Made by a program: the position numbers and the translations under genes. Positions 37,701 to 50,156 of a stretch of 64,000 nucleotides of DNA are shown here, in pieces (the stretch's first letter is position 1; the number at the start of each line of letters is the position of its first letter). The stretch spans positions 35,686,668 to 35,750,667 of the forward strand of contig NC_092569.1 of assembly GCF_037975245.1 (NCBI RefSeq). Direction: 5' to 3'. The notes beneath the pieces were generated by a model. It was given only the letters and a program-made list of their open reading frames with translations. It did not search any database and was not told the origin of the DNA. The stretch is from Apostichopus japonicus (taxonomy: Eukaryota; Echinodermata; Holothuroidea; Aspidochirotida; Stichopodidae).

Positions 37701-40700
37701 TTTTACATAATATATCAGAAAGACAAACATAGTGCTCTTTTACAATTTTTCCAGTAGGATGATTCTTGTTTATTGTCCAATGTCTGGACTTTAATACATT
37801 TGACGAACTTAACTGATGGACAATATAAACTTTCATACTTTGTAATATAGCCAGATATGCAGTGGCCTAAAAACAAGTATCGTTATCGCAGTGTATTAGC
37901 AGTTTAATACTTATTATAGGAAGTGCGTATCACGTACGATTGCTAGCTTAGCTTCATAACATGCTGTTCGTGCAACAACTTAGGACGACTCATAGAACGA
38001 ACGTTGTCGACGTCGTTGTGCATACAGTTCATGACATTCCATAGAGTGCGGTTAGGTAGGCAATATGTATTTTATTACGCAGTGGCCAACTGTAGGCTTG
38101 TAATTGGCTATAAGCTTAATTTAGCTAATTGCATCTGCCAAACTAAGTAATTAAGTAGTTGAATCAGTAGGCGTGAATGTTACTACGATTACAATCGAGT
38201 TAACGGAGCTGACGAGTATTCAAGATCAAAAGAGCACTGACAAAATACCATGCTAAAAAAACGACAGTTTAAAAAAAAATCGACACTGAAAGGGGGGATC
38301 GGTCGCTCCCCCTGCTCCCCCCTGGCTACGTCCCTGTAAGCTACTCCTGTAGTTATAAACATATAGTCACATAGACTTGTGAAATTTACTTTAAAGCGCT
38401 ACAAAGACTGGTATGTACGTAACGTTAAGTGGCTTGACTGGTCTGCTTACAGATTGTTATATCATTAGATCGGTAAATATTTTTATTAGAACATTTCGTC
38501 ATGTATGTTTGACCAGCTAGAACTGAATAATAAATCATCGCAAGAAACAAGAAGTGGCTTTGTTGTGGGAAAACAGAGCAGAAATTGGAATTGGCTCCAA
38601 CAATATAGGTCATTCTCACACGTATTACACACACAAACTGTGAAAAGGGTCAAATTGGAAATATGTAGTCCTTTAACAGAGAATAACATCGAACTAGATT
38701 GGATTTGATCGAGTCTCACACGGGTGGAATTTTGTCCCACAATGACGGGAAATTAAAATGGAAGACATTTTGCTACTCACATCAAAACGCATGCTGTTCA
38801 TGAATACTAAAAGGTTGAAAAACAAATAACATGATCATGGCATATGATTGTGGCCCACATTTCATTATAACTTAAATCTTTACAGAAGCCCCTGATTTGA
38901 GTCCTCACATGACGACAAAAAATATTCTTCGTGTACAATTTTGGTTCACCGCCATTCAAACTTATATCTTCAATGCAAAATGATAGAAGTACAATATGGC
39001 ACAGCAAATGTAAGACAACCTTAGTAGCGCTACCTCAACAAATCTACGTGGTGCAGTAAGAAGAATAGACTTTTAGCAATTTAATTGTATCTGTTATAAC
39101 ATGATGATCATGATGATGATACACATTGCAAGAGATAAAGAATGTCAACAGAAAGGACAATATAAAAAGAAGAAGTTAAGGAAGAATGAAGGAATTTAAT
39201 CTCTTTTCTCTCAGACCAAGTCATTCATGACCAAAATTCCAGAGTGTGATATTGTTTTGCCATAGGGGGAAAGAATTGAACCAATACTCGGCTTTAAATT
39301 TGTAAAAGTATCAAGGATCGGAAGCAACTTAAATACATTTTTTTCTTGTTTGTTAATGCCGAATAATTATGATATAAACATGTTAGAACAGCCGAGCATA
39401 TGACAGTTCAAAGTTTATTTAATGACAATGTTGTCTTTCAAGACAAACACATATTGTATAGCAATTCTAGTAGTGAAATAGACAATTCTCTGAATAACCA
39501 GAAAACAAGGTTTAGATCATTCCTGCAATTTTAGCAGTTCTCTGATGTTTTTTCTCTCCATCAAATTTGTGAAAATGCTTCAAACTGTGAATGCACATGG
39601 GTGATAGTTTTTACATGTCGAAAATGTTAGGAATGACTTTTTGGCGCGATTTAGTATCCTTCTATAAGAATATTTTCCTTGGATACAGAAAATGGTATCA
39701 CACTTACCTAAAGTCATGAAAAAAAATTATAATCTACATTTTATACTTTGCCGTTGTCAACAGATTGAAGCGGTCAAGGCGATTTATTTGGGATATAGCC
39801 AAAGTTTTTGTTGTCGTCGAGAATGTTATTCAGGAAGCACAGACGGTGTGCGACGTTATTGTTGTATCTGTATAAAACATTGTGTTTATTGTCACCGTAT
39901 GCTGAGTATCACATGCCGTTTGTTCCCTTGAATATAATGGAGGAATTTAACTCGATATCCTTCAACATATAAAGCGAATTATTACCATACATTGAGCAGT
40001 GATAGATGTTATGATAATACTTTCTAGTTTTTGCAACGTATTAGAAAAGAGACTTTTAAATACAGCGTCATGTATTTTATGTTGTTTAATTTGTAAAAGT
40101 CTATCATCGATGTTTGTTAAGTACAGGGAGAGTTTCCTTTGTATACTGAATTATATTACATGTTACTGTAAACGATATAAGAAATGTTAAGTTTTATACT
40201 ACACCAAACAGCCCTATCACGAAGGGAGGGTGTGAGTCCGGTAGGAGGGAGTGATTGAGGGCAGCGAAGAGGGAGAGTATATGGGTGGGGATCGGTGACT
40301 ACTCCCATCGCATACATGTTGTAGATGGAGTACATTTTCAATGATCCTAGGTTAAGTAGCCTTGTTATCAAGTTTGAAAGACAACATACATGAGAATATA
40401 TTCGCGTTGGTTTTACATTTAATTACTGTATTCAAATTGAGACTAATAAACGTTACAAGAACGTTTATATGATCGCCACAACTTTATGGAACACCTTGTG
40501 TGGAAATCAAAATAAACTACGGTATTTGTGGTTAGAGAATTAAAAGATAACTTAAAGGATCATGAATATCTGTCTTTCTTGTAGTAGTCTATTTCCATGT
40601 AATACGCTAACACCTAATACACTATTTCGCATATTTTTAGTTAATATATGCATTAGATATTTAGTTCTTTGCATGGTGAACTAGCCTTAAATATTCCAAT

Positions 40701-43499
40701 ATTTGACAGAAAACATCACTTTGGATTGTCATTAGAATGTTGGTGAAATGGATTGTGTCAAAAGGCTTTTTTTTAATAAAAATGAAATGTAATATAAATT
40801 TGGTGAGAATTTTCTCACTCCAATTATGTTGTATTATTTGTTTTCTGTTTTTTTTTTACTGTTATAGATTATGTCTAAGTAAATACAAACAACAAAGCTA
40901 TAAATTGAAAAGTATAAATATTTAAAGGACAATCAACAAGAATAAGAATCAGTTTATTATTAAAAGTTATAGAAGATTTCTCTGCGTCTGTATTATGTTA
41001 TTACGCTAGTAATATCGGCCTTTAGTGTTATTCGTATGATCGGGTTAAATTTTAGATTTGCCTGTCGCACTTTGTCCAGAATGCAGCCTAAATTTGGAGC
41101 TATAATGTCAAAAAAACTGAATAAATGGAAGAAAAAAATACAATTCCTTCGTGCATTTGTCTTTATTTAATAAGGCATTTATGCAGCTTTTGATTTTTCT
41201 TTTTTTTAGTCTGGATTGATTACACAAAGACTACACAAAGAAGTAAAAAAGCTATTTTATCGTTTCTTAAATGTATGTATTGAATGCCATATGAGCATAT
41301 CAGGGATGTGCACATTTTCTGTTACTGTTTTAGTTAGCTAACGATATCTAAATATATCTCAATTAAGTTTCCCATTCGGAATCATAATCTTGTTTTTTCC
41401 TTTTAATTTCCCTCTTATCTTGGCAATGTGATACGACATTAGGTATGAGTCGGTATCAAGGAGTTACCTTTGGTCAAGTTATATTACTTCTCGACATAAT
41501 CATTAACGAAATCAGCCTCATTTAACTGTCACTTTTAAAAAAAAAATCGACAGAGTTTTTCTTTACAAACTTAATCATTTCAAATAAAATAAAGGAACAT
41601 GTCTTACATTTGTTCTGCTCTAATATCCGTCATATTTAGAATAACGGAATATTGGGATTATATTTCTTTGGAATCTCTGACAATATATAGCGTAACTGAA
41701 GGAAATGAGAAACACAAAAAGAGAGAAAAATTAGAAGCTAGCCACTTAAACCGCCGGAGACATTTTCATGATCGCGTATCATACCATGCTTTAATGTAAG
41801 CAATTTGAAACCAGAACGTACTGCCTGAAAAATAACATTTGTTATTTTTCTGGCTTTGTGGAAGTATTTTATCTTTGATAATTCGTTCTGCGATAAATCC
41901 GTGTAACCTAAGTTTTCTATTTTTAGCATTAATTTCAGTTTCCATAAATTAGTTTTAAATTAGATTGACGTGTACACAAGTTGGATTTATTGTTATTCAA
42001 CTTTGTTTCCTTGAATAATATGATATTTTCAAAATACATTTCAGAGTACCTTTTTTTTTTGTTGAAGACTGTTTTTTCAAACTTTGGCACACATATAACG
42101 ATATCTATTAAAGAGATCTCTATGAGCATGTAAAGGAAGTAAATATTTAGGTGCTCTTTAGAAATTTATATCTGAAACTTTCGTGTTTGGATGATAGTTC
42201 AAACAATATAATCAAACGTACAACTGAGCATTTCTTCTAATTTGATTAAACCCAAACAACAGTTTAAAGTTATAGATTTCTAATTTAAAGGATGTACCTT
42301 GTCATTATGTAGTTACCCAATTAAGCAACTTTGTGATTGGATTATCACATAGAAATTGTTTTGTATTAGAGTAGTTAACGCATATGTTGCTTTAATGTAT
42401 TCATCAGGATAACTTGGACAAAGACGAGCAATAAAATGTCTGTTCGGAAATCATATCAAAATAACAGAGCTGACAAAGGAAGTTGCCTTTACGCAGATGA
42501 AAACCAAGTTATTCGTATGTAGTTTATATCGAAAAAATAAAAGCAAGGCATTATAATAAATATAAAAAAAAAACATTGAAAACATTTAACTATACAAAAC
42601 TTACCGAATAACGCTCTGTTTCAAAAGGGAATCTCATGATTGGATTTTTAACAAGAAAAACTGTTTTTTTTTTTTTTTAAAGTTATTGTATAGTGTTTTA
42701 GTTATCGCTGAAATAAATGAATTTCTTGTTTTTAGTTATCGTACTCGTAGCCAATATTATGGAGTATACATTTATGAGCTAGAATGATTTACATTTGAAT
42801 TTAAGCTCACTTATTTTTTAATATCAATTCAGTGTTGTAACGTGTTGGTATGGATCTGTGAAAGGTAGGGTTGGCTATTGGAGGGAAACCTTGTGAACAG
42901 ATGTGCTGTAAAGGATATGTTTGGAACGATATACTCATAAGTTTGAAAAAAGGATTACTTTTTCCTTGCCTTATCACGAAACTTGATTGACTTTGAAAAA
43001 TTGGTGTGTAACGAAAACACGTTTGAGATGTATGAATGAGCTTTTCTTTTAAGTATTTTACATGTGAGCAAATTTTAAAGAATACTGTATATAAGCAAAG
43101 AAGAACCGATTAGAGCTAATCTTTTGTTTTTATTCTAGTATATGTGGTTAAATTAAAAGACGTTTCGTTATTTTGATCGAAACGCTGCTGTCTTTTCGCG
43201 AAGTTAAATATTCTGAGTATTTCTAATTGAAGGCCTTCAAACTGTAATTTATCAGGATTTTTTATCGATATTTTCCTATTATTTCGAAGACGCTAACTCT
43301 TCACTTTTCACATAATTTAATATTAACAGAGTTAGCTCAACAACACATTGATGCAACTTATGTTATTTTTTCGAAACAGAAAATATTTCAATGGAGTAAA
43401 ATATAAAATATATTAAACAATAGAAAGACTTACCATTTCTGTTCCAAACGAGTTCCAAATCGTCAAAACAGTCAAACAAACTTTGAAACACTTCTCCAT
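28363..43499 (-). CDS. gene B: secreted FReD-TIL-EGF-FReD protein, with in-frame stop in last exon
   Basis: Exons 43499-43434, 35256-35226, 34397-34225, 33851-33587, 33148-32937, 32484-32275, 31701-31492, 31157-30852, 30590-30329 and 28721-28363 total 2094 nt, all phases consistent (698 codons to TAG). A TAA at 28539-28537 cuts this to 639 residues and removes the end of the FReD. Layout: signal peptide, FReD N+middle without its C part, TIL-like, EGF, EGF, EGF fused to FReD-N, FReD-middle, FReD-C. The first FReD pair is phase 1 to 1, so skipping it keeps frame (552 codons). Likely an extracellular recognition lectin, by family. The gene may be a pseudogene, allelic, or rescued by splicing. 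Confidence 0.7.
28765..28871 (-). repeat. small poly-T-ended insertion, B-specific
   Basis: About 105 bases, absent from gene A near 5313, ending in a T run of about 22 (a poly-A tail on the minus strand). This suggests a small retroposed element; class not recognised. Confidence 0.45.
28880..30328. other. last intron of gene B, no gene seen
   Basis: AT-rich. Only its first part, to about 29180, has a counterpart in gene A. No reading frame or repeat recognised. Confidence 0.5.
30329..30590 (-). CDS. gene B exon 9: second FReD, middle part
   Basis: 262 nt, phase 0 to 1, donor [56 protein letters not shown]. Closer in style to gene C than to the first FReD of the same gene. Confidence 0.88.
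30852..31157 (-). CDS. gene B exon 8: EGF-like fused to FReD N part
   Basis: 306 nt, phase 0 to 0. Starts [13 protein letters not shown] cysteines to GNGVTC, then directly [23 protein letters not shown] and GGGWT. The fusion within one exon ties the EGF array to the second FReD. Absent from gene A. Confidence 0.88.
31492..31701 (-). CDS. gene B exon 7: EGF-like
   Basis: 210 nt, phase 0 to 0. Same pattern as exon 6; exon plus intron repeats with a period of about 780 bp. No counterpart in gene A. Confidence 0.8.
32275..32484 (-). CDS. gene B exon 6: EGF-like
   Basis: 210 nt, phase 0 to 0. [10 protein letters not shown] start, eight cysteines, GDGVTC, tail [10 protein letters not shown]. Best match to the surviving EGF exon of gene A. 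Confidence 0.8.
32937..33148 (-). CDS. gene B exon 5: TIL-like cysteine-rich domain
   Basis: 212 nt, phase 1 to 0. PEWCPANE start, nine cysteines in TIL-like spacing, tail [10 protein letters not shown], donor GTCAGT. TIL domains occur in secreted protease inhibitors and mucin-like proteins; its role here is unknown. Confidence 0.75.
33587..33851 (-). CDS. gene B exon 4: first FReD, middle part
   Basis: 265 nt, phase 0 to 1, donor [45 protein letters not shown]. The FReD-C exon does not follow; the next exon is TIL-like, giving a half FReD unless spliced to the distant terminal exon. Confidence 0.85.
34225..34397 (-). CDS. gene B exon 3: first FReD, N part
   Basis: 173 nt, phase 1 to 0. [28 protein letters not shown]; donor GTATGG as in gene A. 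Confidence 0.85.
34490..34690 (+). repeat. SINE-like element, copy B
   Basis: Counterpart of 9373-9570 in the same intron, with the same gtctggaaagctctttgaaacc and aaaagcgctacat words. Confidence 0.65.
35226..35256 (-). CDS. gene B exon 2: end of signal peptide
   Basis: 31-nt micro-exon identical in sequence to the gene A exon ([10 protein letters not shown], phase 1 out). Confidence 0.7.
36853..38336. mobile_element. hAT-like non-autonomous element, 1484 bp, B-specific
   Basis: Ends CAGCGACGTAGCCAGG and CCTGGCTACGTCCCTG match 15 of 16 as inverted repeats. Perfect 8-bp duplications taagctac flank it (36845-36852 and 38337-38344). Unit A has one unoccupied taagttac near 11627. It contains the family core in reverse (near 36940-37015) and an internal ggctacgcccctg near 37630 that may be the end of a nested member. 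No transposase reading frame. Confidence 0.92.
39023..39760. other. B-specific stretch opposite the palindrome array
   Basis: Has no match in unit A, where the nested palindrome array sits instead. Contains short gat/atg-type repeats near 39100. No gene seen. Confidence 0.55.
43434..43499 (-). CDS. gene B exon 1: signal peptide start
   Basis: Encodes [19 protein letters not shown] plus three residues, donor GTAAGT. An in-frame TAA upstream rules out the earlier Met available in gene A. Same length as the gene A exon. Confidence 0.75.
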
Positions 43500-43668
43500 G
43501 ATTTCGAGTTTGTATAAATGACATGCGAAAATATGTTCGATGAAGTGCAAAATGGCAAATGACACAGGGTATCTATTTAGGGGTTACCAACACCCTATTG
43601 AAATGACCGTAGTAGTATGGATGTCCATTAATGCCATCATTTTATTTGAAATATGATTTGGTGAACAG

Positions 43669-43674
43669 CTTATA
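43669..43674 (-). promoter_or_regulatory. candidate TATA box, gene B
   Basis: Minus-strand TATAAG 170 bases upstream of the ATG, as in gene A. Confidence 0.35.
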
Positions 43675-44022
43675 CAAATATACTGCACATCTATAGTATT
43701 ATTGGCTTGTGTGTAAAGAAGACTATTCGACATGCGCAATCCAACTTAATATTATTTACAGCTATATATATCTTGAACTTTCAGTCAATAGTGCAGTAAG
43801 CTTCAGTTGCATTATGTTAAATTGTCCTTTTTCCGATAAATACAGCATACCACCTACTGTATACTTATTGACTATCGTGCCTCTAGTTCCAACGATAGCA
43901 ACGGTATTGCAATTCAATACATGTAAATGTACTTGTTTTTTAAACGAATATTAATTACAATGATCACTTTTAATCCACAATACATTTAGTGTGGTTTATG
44001 TTAAAGGTTATGTGGTTGTGTG

Positions 44023-45133
44023 CACGTGCGGCGATCATGGGGGGGGGGGGGGCGGGGGGCATGTCCCCCAATATTTTAGGTGGGGGATATAGTATCTAAT
44101 ATCCCCCAATATTTGGTGGCATAGTCTTTTTGTGTGGCTATAATTAGAAAATAATGAGATTATTTATCCAAATCATATTTGGCGGTGGTTAAAACTTCAT
44201 CCAACACATTCTGCATGAGGTAAATGACTCTTCGAGGTCGTTTCTGTGACCTGTGACCGTATAGCATGTTGTCACTCATGATTATTATCATAATGTCTGT
44301 ACATCCTTTATGTAAGAGTGTAAGTACGTACAATCATATATATGATCGACATCAATATGGGTTCAATGTTTTTCCATTTGACCTGTTTCCTACAAGATTT
44401 CTAACCGCAGACGCGTAGCCAGGGGGCGAAGGGGGAGACCCCCCCCCTCGAGCATATTTTTGTGTATTTTTCTATGATATCGAAGTTTTATAGTAGCCAC
44501 TATAAGAGGTTTTAATTTTTGTATACCAATAAATTAACTGTGTCTGAGTTTTCGAAAATTCCCTGACCGACATTCTTCATCATACTTTCCTCTACTCGTA
44601 CAATTTTGACCGGTCTGTTAGGAGTTGAAGGTTTTTTTTTCTATACTGGTTGTCCATACATGATAGTTTGTGCATTTTTTTAAGTGAATTTATTATTCAA
44701 ATTCTGAACAAATAATGGGCTTAAAACCTGGGGCTGACGGGTATTGTGGGCCGTTATGTAGTATTACCTACAAAAGCAATGATCCACAGGAGAAGCGATG
44801 AGGTCGAACATGATGTGCGACTGGTGACAATCTTGAAAAAGGTTATGGATAAAAAATTAAAAAAAAACTATTGGGAAAAACTTGGTTCTTAGGCAAAAGT
44901 GTATATCTGGTTGGTCATTTTCAAGCCCGAGAAGTGCCATTTCCGGTGATCTGGGGGGCTACCAAAACCAGAAATTTTCTTCTACGCTGCGCGCCAACCG
45001 ATGGTGGCGCTCCGCTTAGATAGTAATATACAAAATATCACGAAGCGCGCGAACAATTTTGGGGATGAAAGTTGCTACGCGCCTGCACCCAAGCAAATGT
45101 CCCCCCAATATTTGAAACAGATCGCCGCCCATG
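44023..45133. mobile_element. hAT-like element, 1111 bp, B-specific, second family
   Basis: Terminal repeats CACGTGCGGCGATCATG and, reversed, CATGGGCGGCGATCTG. 8-bp duplications gttgtgtg lie at 44015-44022 and 45134-45141. Unit A has the empty site at 17182-17189. Inner repeats of cccccaatattt occur near both ends. It contains a CAG-ended element at 44408-45085. No transposase. Confidence 0.9.
44408..45085 (+). mobile_element. CAG-ended element nested in 44023-45133
   Basis: 678 bp, from CAGACGCGTAGCCAGG to GCTACGCGCCTG, with the family core near 44925-45010. Its inner part (caataaattaactgtgtctg onward) also occurs at 20650-21204. No clear flanking duplication, so its target-site history is uncertain. 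Confidence 0.65.
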
Positions 45134-46700
45134 GTTGTGTGCCAAACGACGTCAATGCTAGTAAGCCGATGAAATTAGTAGGTATGTTGATTTACTTGTT
45201 CTGGTTAAGCTGCTATTTTAGCTAAGTTACTTCGCTTTTGGGTTGGAAGGCAAATTAAAGCAGTATCGAAAGGACAGTAAGTGATACTACTAATCAGCAC
45301 TATATAACATGCATGAACTAGTGCAATACATCTTATATACCGCGAAATGTACTATATGATCTATTTTACACTATCAATATGTATGTACAAATATCTAATT
45401 AACACAGTTTGGAACATTCGAAGTTTTGCAGCGGTATGCTATATGAACAATACTTCCTTGTTTTATGATGCCTACGTCACACCCTGTTTACGGGATCGAG
45501 TATCCTCACATCTGATTGAATAAACATGTCAGCTGTTTCACTGGGCTTTGACGAATTTGTTTATTGACTGTAAGAATTACATCAATACAGTCTGTAAATT
45601 ATAAGGAAAATATTTTTCATTTATATAAGATATTTAATCAAAGGAGCATGTTTTGACCTATGAAAAGGTAGGTTGATATTAGATTTTTCTTTGATACAAA
45701 TTGTTAAATGAAATTTATATCTGTTAACCAGCAGAGGCGTAGCTAGAGCTTATTTGGAGGCGTAGAGCTACTGTATAGGCGTAGCTATAAGTGGATCGTT
45801 TAAAAGTGGCCCCATTTCTCAGGGGCCGGAGGGTTGGTTACGAACAGTTTCAGCCAACGGAGACAAATGTCAGTCATGATTTTGCATGAATAATTATATG
45901 AGTACCAGCACCTCTACGCCATACTATTATTTAGCTGACAGTGGCGTAGCCAGAGGTAGAGGAAAAGCTGTCCCTCCCACACACAAAATATTTTCAGGGA
46001 CGAAGACTGGGACGGCAAGGAAAATTAACCAAAGAAAATAAATAGCTATCATATATGATACCGGTCCGGTTACTCTTTGTTACAGCACAACGTTTAGACT
46101 GCTTCTCAGAAGGATTCTCTCTTTAGCTATATGCCCACTTAGCACAGAAATATGTTTCACTTCGAGTCAGTTATTGACATTTCTAGACAAAGTTCCGTAA
46201 GTAGCACGGCACTGGATTGTCGTCTTTAATAAAAGTTCACCGAGAGAGGAGATAAATGTGAATACCTACCCTCATGTCCTATTATGTATTTTAAATGTAT
46301 TATGTACCGGTATTCAATATATACAAGGCCGTAGACACGTGGACTATGAGGACATAAACCTGAACACCCCCACCCCGAAAGTTTCTAGCAAATGGTTATA
46401 ACACCGTAACGCAAATGTGTTTAATATATAATGAAAATGATAGCATCGTGCTTCTAAACACCCTTACCGAGACACAATGTTCAGAAAGGTGAGAGTACAC
46501 TCCACCCCTTAAGCCCCACCCTCTCTTAAGATCCCTTCCTAGTACGGGCGTCCAACTAAAATTTGAATTTAATTTCGTAACAGGGTGTACAGACTGTACA
46601 TTTTCATGCAATTGCATATCAGTACAGGCGTTATGTCAACCTTAGTAGTTACATAGTAGTTCACGCACATTCTATGAACCTTCGGAATAGTACAGTATTA

Positions 46701-49700
46701 CTTAATTGAAACTTGTTTTGCCAATGCCAACCATGCCAGACATATTAAATAAACAAAATATAATTGATACTCTTTTCTACTATAGCGATGCATTCCACGG
46801 CAGTACTAAATCTTTTAGCTTACTCTTTTTATTATTTCAGAAAAAAATACATTGTTATGTAAACCAGTTGAACTTTTCGGATACGTTGGAGGTAACAAAT
46901 GAAACTTTTAATATAATTCGACATTTTGAAATAAAATGTCGCACTTTAAGTTTTGAGCATAATCAGTAGAAATCTGTGAGATAATATAGTTGCAGTTTTA
47001 AAATAACTCTTGATACAATACGTCAAACCTTCGAAATATTCCGCGTACTGCCTGGGTGACTATTGAATGCCATAGTAAATTGTGACAAATAAAGATGGAA
47101 ACACATTTGGCAATTTCAGTGAGTGAAATCGACTCCCGTATCAATTCAATCAGTGCATGTGAAAACAAAAAGAAACAAAAGTTTTCATAATCGCAGAGTC
47201 AACACAAATTGCACCGGTCTAGTCGGTCCCGAATTGAATCTACATTTCCCTTGAAAAGGAAGGATTTACGCTCTGTACTTCCATTAGAAACAACCATATC
47301 ATACGGCACATATTCGTTTTGCTGGATTAGGAATGAAAGTTGCGAAAAAGAGTTCAGTTAACTTTACAACTAGCTTATACTGAATCTTCTGTGACCACAA
47401 TTCATTAATACACCTACATTAAATCACATCCAGTAATAAATAGTCCATAAATCAAACTTTTATATCCATAATATCAGAGCATTGTTTATTTATATCCCCT
47501 CCATATAAATGAATTAACTTTTGAAGGAGTCTAAACTTGGAAAACAACTGTTCAAATTCCAACCCGTAAAATTCAGATGTGAAATGGAATGGTGATATTA
47601 ACATGTACCATATCATCTATGTTACACACTGCTTTTTTTTATTCATAGACAACAGCCCGTCATTGTGGAGACGTGGAGTTAGATTCACATTATCCATCTT
47701 TTAGCTTCATAGCTACTGTACATTGTCACATGGTTAGAGAATAATCATAAAAGCTCAAAGAATAATTGGTGAAGATTTGTTATTCATAATTGTTTTCCAT
47801 GTGTAAACATTGCAGGAGAAAAACTTTAAGAATCAGAAGGGAATTGAAAGTTGCAATTAAAAGAAATAATCATCAAATCAGTGAAAACAATTACAGCAGC
47901 ACAGTTAGCTTACACATATGGTGACCCGAGAAAAGCTGAAACCATTCTGGAGATGGTGAGTTGTTTATTCATGATGATTTGAAATAATCGTTGATAGCAA
48001 TTGTTTGTTAATATGATTGACCTTGAAGCATCAAACAAAGAAATATGAGAAGGAAATCAAAAAGAGTTCCAGATCTATGTTTTTCAGTTGAGTTTCTAAA
48101 AAGCTTATTTGTCTATTTTTTTTTTAAACGTTGTGCACTTTTTTTTCATCTTTCAAGTTTATTTCTCAGTATTTCAGACAACAGAGTTAGTTTCTCTTTG
48201 CTAATCAATTTTCCCACAACATCATCTGGGAGTTTATCCTTTTTCGTGTTCTGTTGGGAAAAAATGATTAAAATAAACGATAAAAAAGGGTACAACAGAA
48301 AGCTAACTGGGAAAATATAAGTAGAGTTGAAAAATGTTTTGATCAATGGGTACCTGAGCCTGTAACCTTTGGAGTACAGTACTATGCTCTACTGACTGAG
48401 CTACCCAGCTGTTAGTTAGAGGTGATCCACACGTAGCAATTTTGTGGCTGAGTATAAAGATCACAGAACTTGTAGTACTGGTGTCATTCGGTTTTTACTT
48501 TTCGAATGTGAAATAAATTTAATTAATTTGTAGATACGTACAGAGTTCTACAGATTATATACATGGCATACTGCCACTACATGCCAATGCAAGTACTTCA
48601 AATTTACATTTCAATCTGTGTTTTATTGACTTTTTACTTGGAGCATATTATGTTGGTAATAACATTTTGTTATAACTAACTAAAAAAATATCTTCCCTAA
48701 GTTGCTCATCTCCTAACTCCTGCAAATGCTTTGAGTAAATGTTGCATTATTTTATTCAAGAAGTTTTGGTGAGTTAGAAGCTACAATGATTATAAGTTAT
48801 GAATGGGGATGGCTCTAAGCTTTGTTCCAGAAAGAAGATGCTTCATTAATCTACTGGACTAACCCAATGTACTGGCAGGTAAAACAACTGTTTGCAGTTG
48901 ATAGGTTACAAAGTTCACATCGTTTATAATACATCTTAATGTTAATCATCTTTCAGATCGTTATCATAGATCGTATCATAAATATTCCGTTTTTTCGTAA
49001 AACAGTTGTCAGCAACGGAAGATGTCTTGGAGCGTGAGAAGCAAAGGACAGAAGGAATGATCACGCCAACTAAGTGAAAAGGAGGACATAAATTAATTAA
49101 AACAGAAATAACTTCTGGATCTCTGACCGTTTTCATCTGAGTAAAAGAAGCTTACATTAGTGAGTTGGCTGGCTACATAATACTTTTGGTATGCATATTT
49201 GGTCACCTTGATATCCAAAGGTATTTCGTTCAATCTTAAAGGATCACAGTAGGCAGCACACACGCCGGATGACTTTGTTTGAAGACGGAGCTGGATGAGT
49301 GATTGAATCAACGTTCTACTTGTGCCGTTTCGCAGAATGAAAAACATGTTTAAAAGTTAACTAGTGGAATTTAAAAATATTTTTTAATTGGAAAATATCG
49401 ACAAACGTCTCAAAAGATGTTCTCTTCAATAATTACAAATGATCGTATGGTGATTAGTTAATGGTACAGCTATATCATTTTTCTGGTGATTCCATCTCGA
49501 CGGTACTAAAACTGGCATAGCAACAGTTTGTCAAGAATCCTGGAACTAAATATGACCGTTGATTTTGTTTGCCAATGTTATTGATCACATTCAAGACAAA
49601 AATTTGGTCACTGAGTTATCTTGAGAGCCATGTCACCATATGTTGAAAGACATGTTCAAAATATTTCGTAAGCCTAGCCTGGGCAATGCCTAGTTTCGCT

Positions 49701-50156
49701 TGACTGTTGTACATTCCAATGAAATGCAAATTTAGTGGTGGGGGATGGGGGGGGTATTGCAGTATGATACACATTTTAACACATTGTCAATGCACTTATC
49801 TAAGAAACTCATTGTATTAGTGTCAGTAACTCCCCATTCCCCTAATTGACACCCACATTGACGATTGCAATTAAAAGAACTCTTTCAAAGTTATCTGTAG
49901 ACAGTACATTACAACTCCCTTAAAATGTCAGCACTTTGTTTACAATTCAAAGGTGACATATGATCTGACGAAAAATTCCTCACTGGCCTCGGCACCACCT
50001 TCAGAAAGTCTGTATCTACTTTTGGTTCACAGCGTATCTCTTTGCTTAGATGATAATACAGGCTACCAGCTTGTAAGTTGGCTAACTTTGTAGGAAATTT
50101 CAACCCCCTATATGAACTTATGCCAAACAATGTGCATCATTTGCTTGTGGTTTCTA
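46701..50156. other. unique region right of unit B, no gene seen
   Basis: AT-rich, with ORFs below 100 codons and no recognisable motif. It holds the tRNA-like fragment at 48347-48409 and a G-run near 49740. Confidence 0.5.
48347..48409 (-). ncRNA. tRNA-like fragment (tRNA pseudogene or SINE head)
   Basis: Minus strand begins GCTGGGTAGCTCAGTCAGTA followed by GAGC, a good tRNA 5' half with an A-box, and ends with a pairing tgggt/accca. The anticodon arm does not form a 7-base loop and the B-box is poor, so a working tRNA is unlikely. Confidence 0.5.

Larger units (their letters stand above)
23630..46700. repeat. segmental duplication, unit B
   Basis: Second copy of the block at 1-18632. It is longer mainly because of three hAT-like insertions (23667-23962, 36853-38336, 44023-45133) and because it keeps about 2.8 kb around 29180-31945 that unit A lacks. 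The last alignable bases lie near 46700; sequence to the right is unique in this window. Confidence 0.9.

Noticed and set aside
48347-48409. Functional tRNA gene
   Set aside because: The anticodon arm lacks a normal loop and the B-box is poor; kept only as a tRNA-like fragment.
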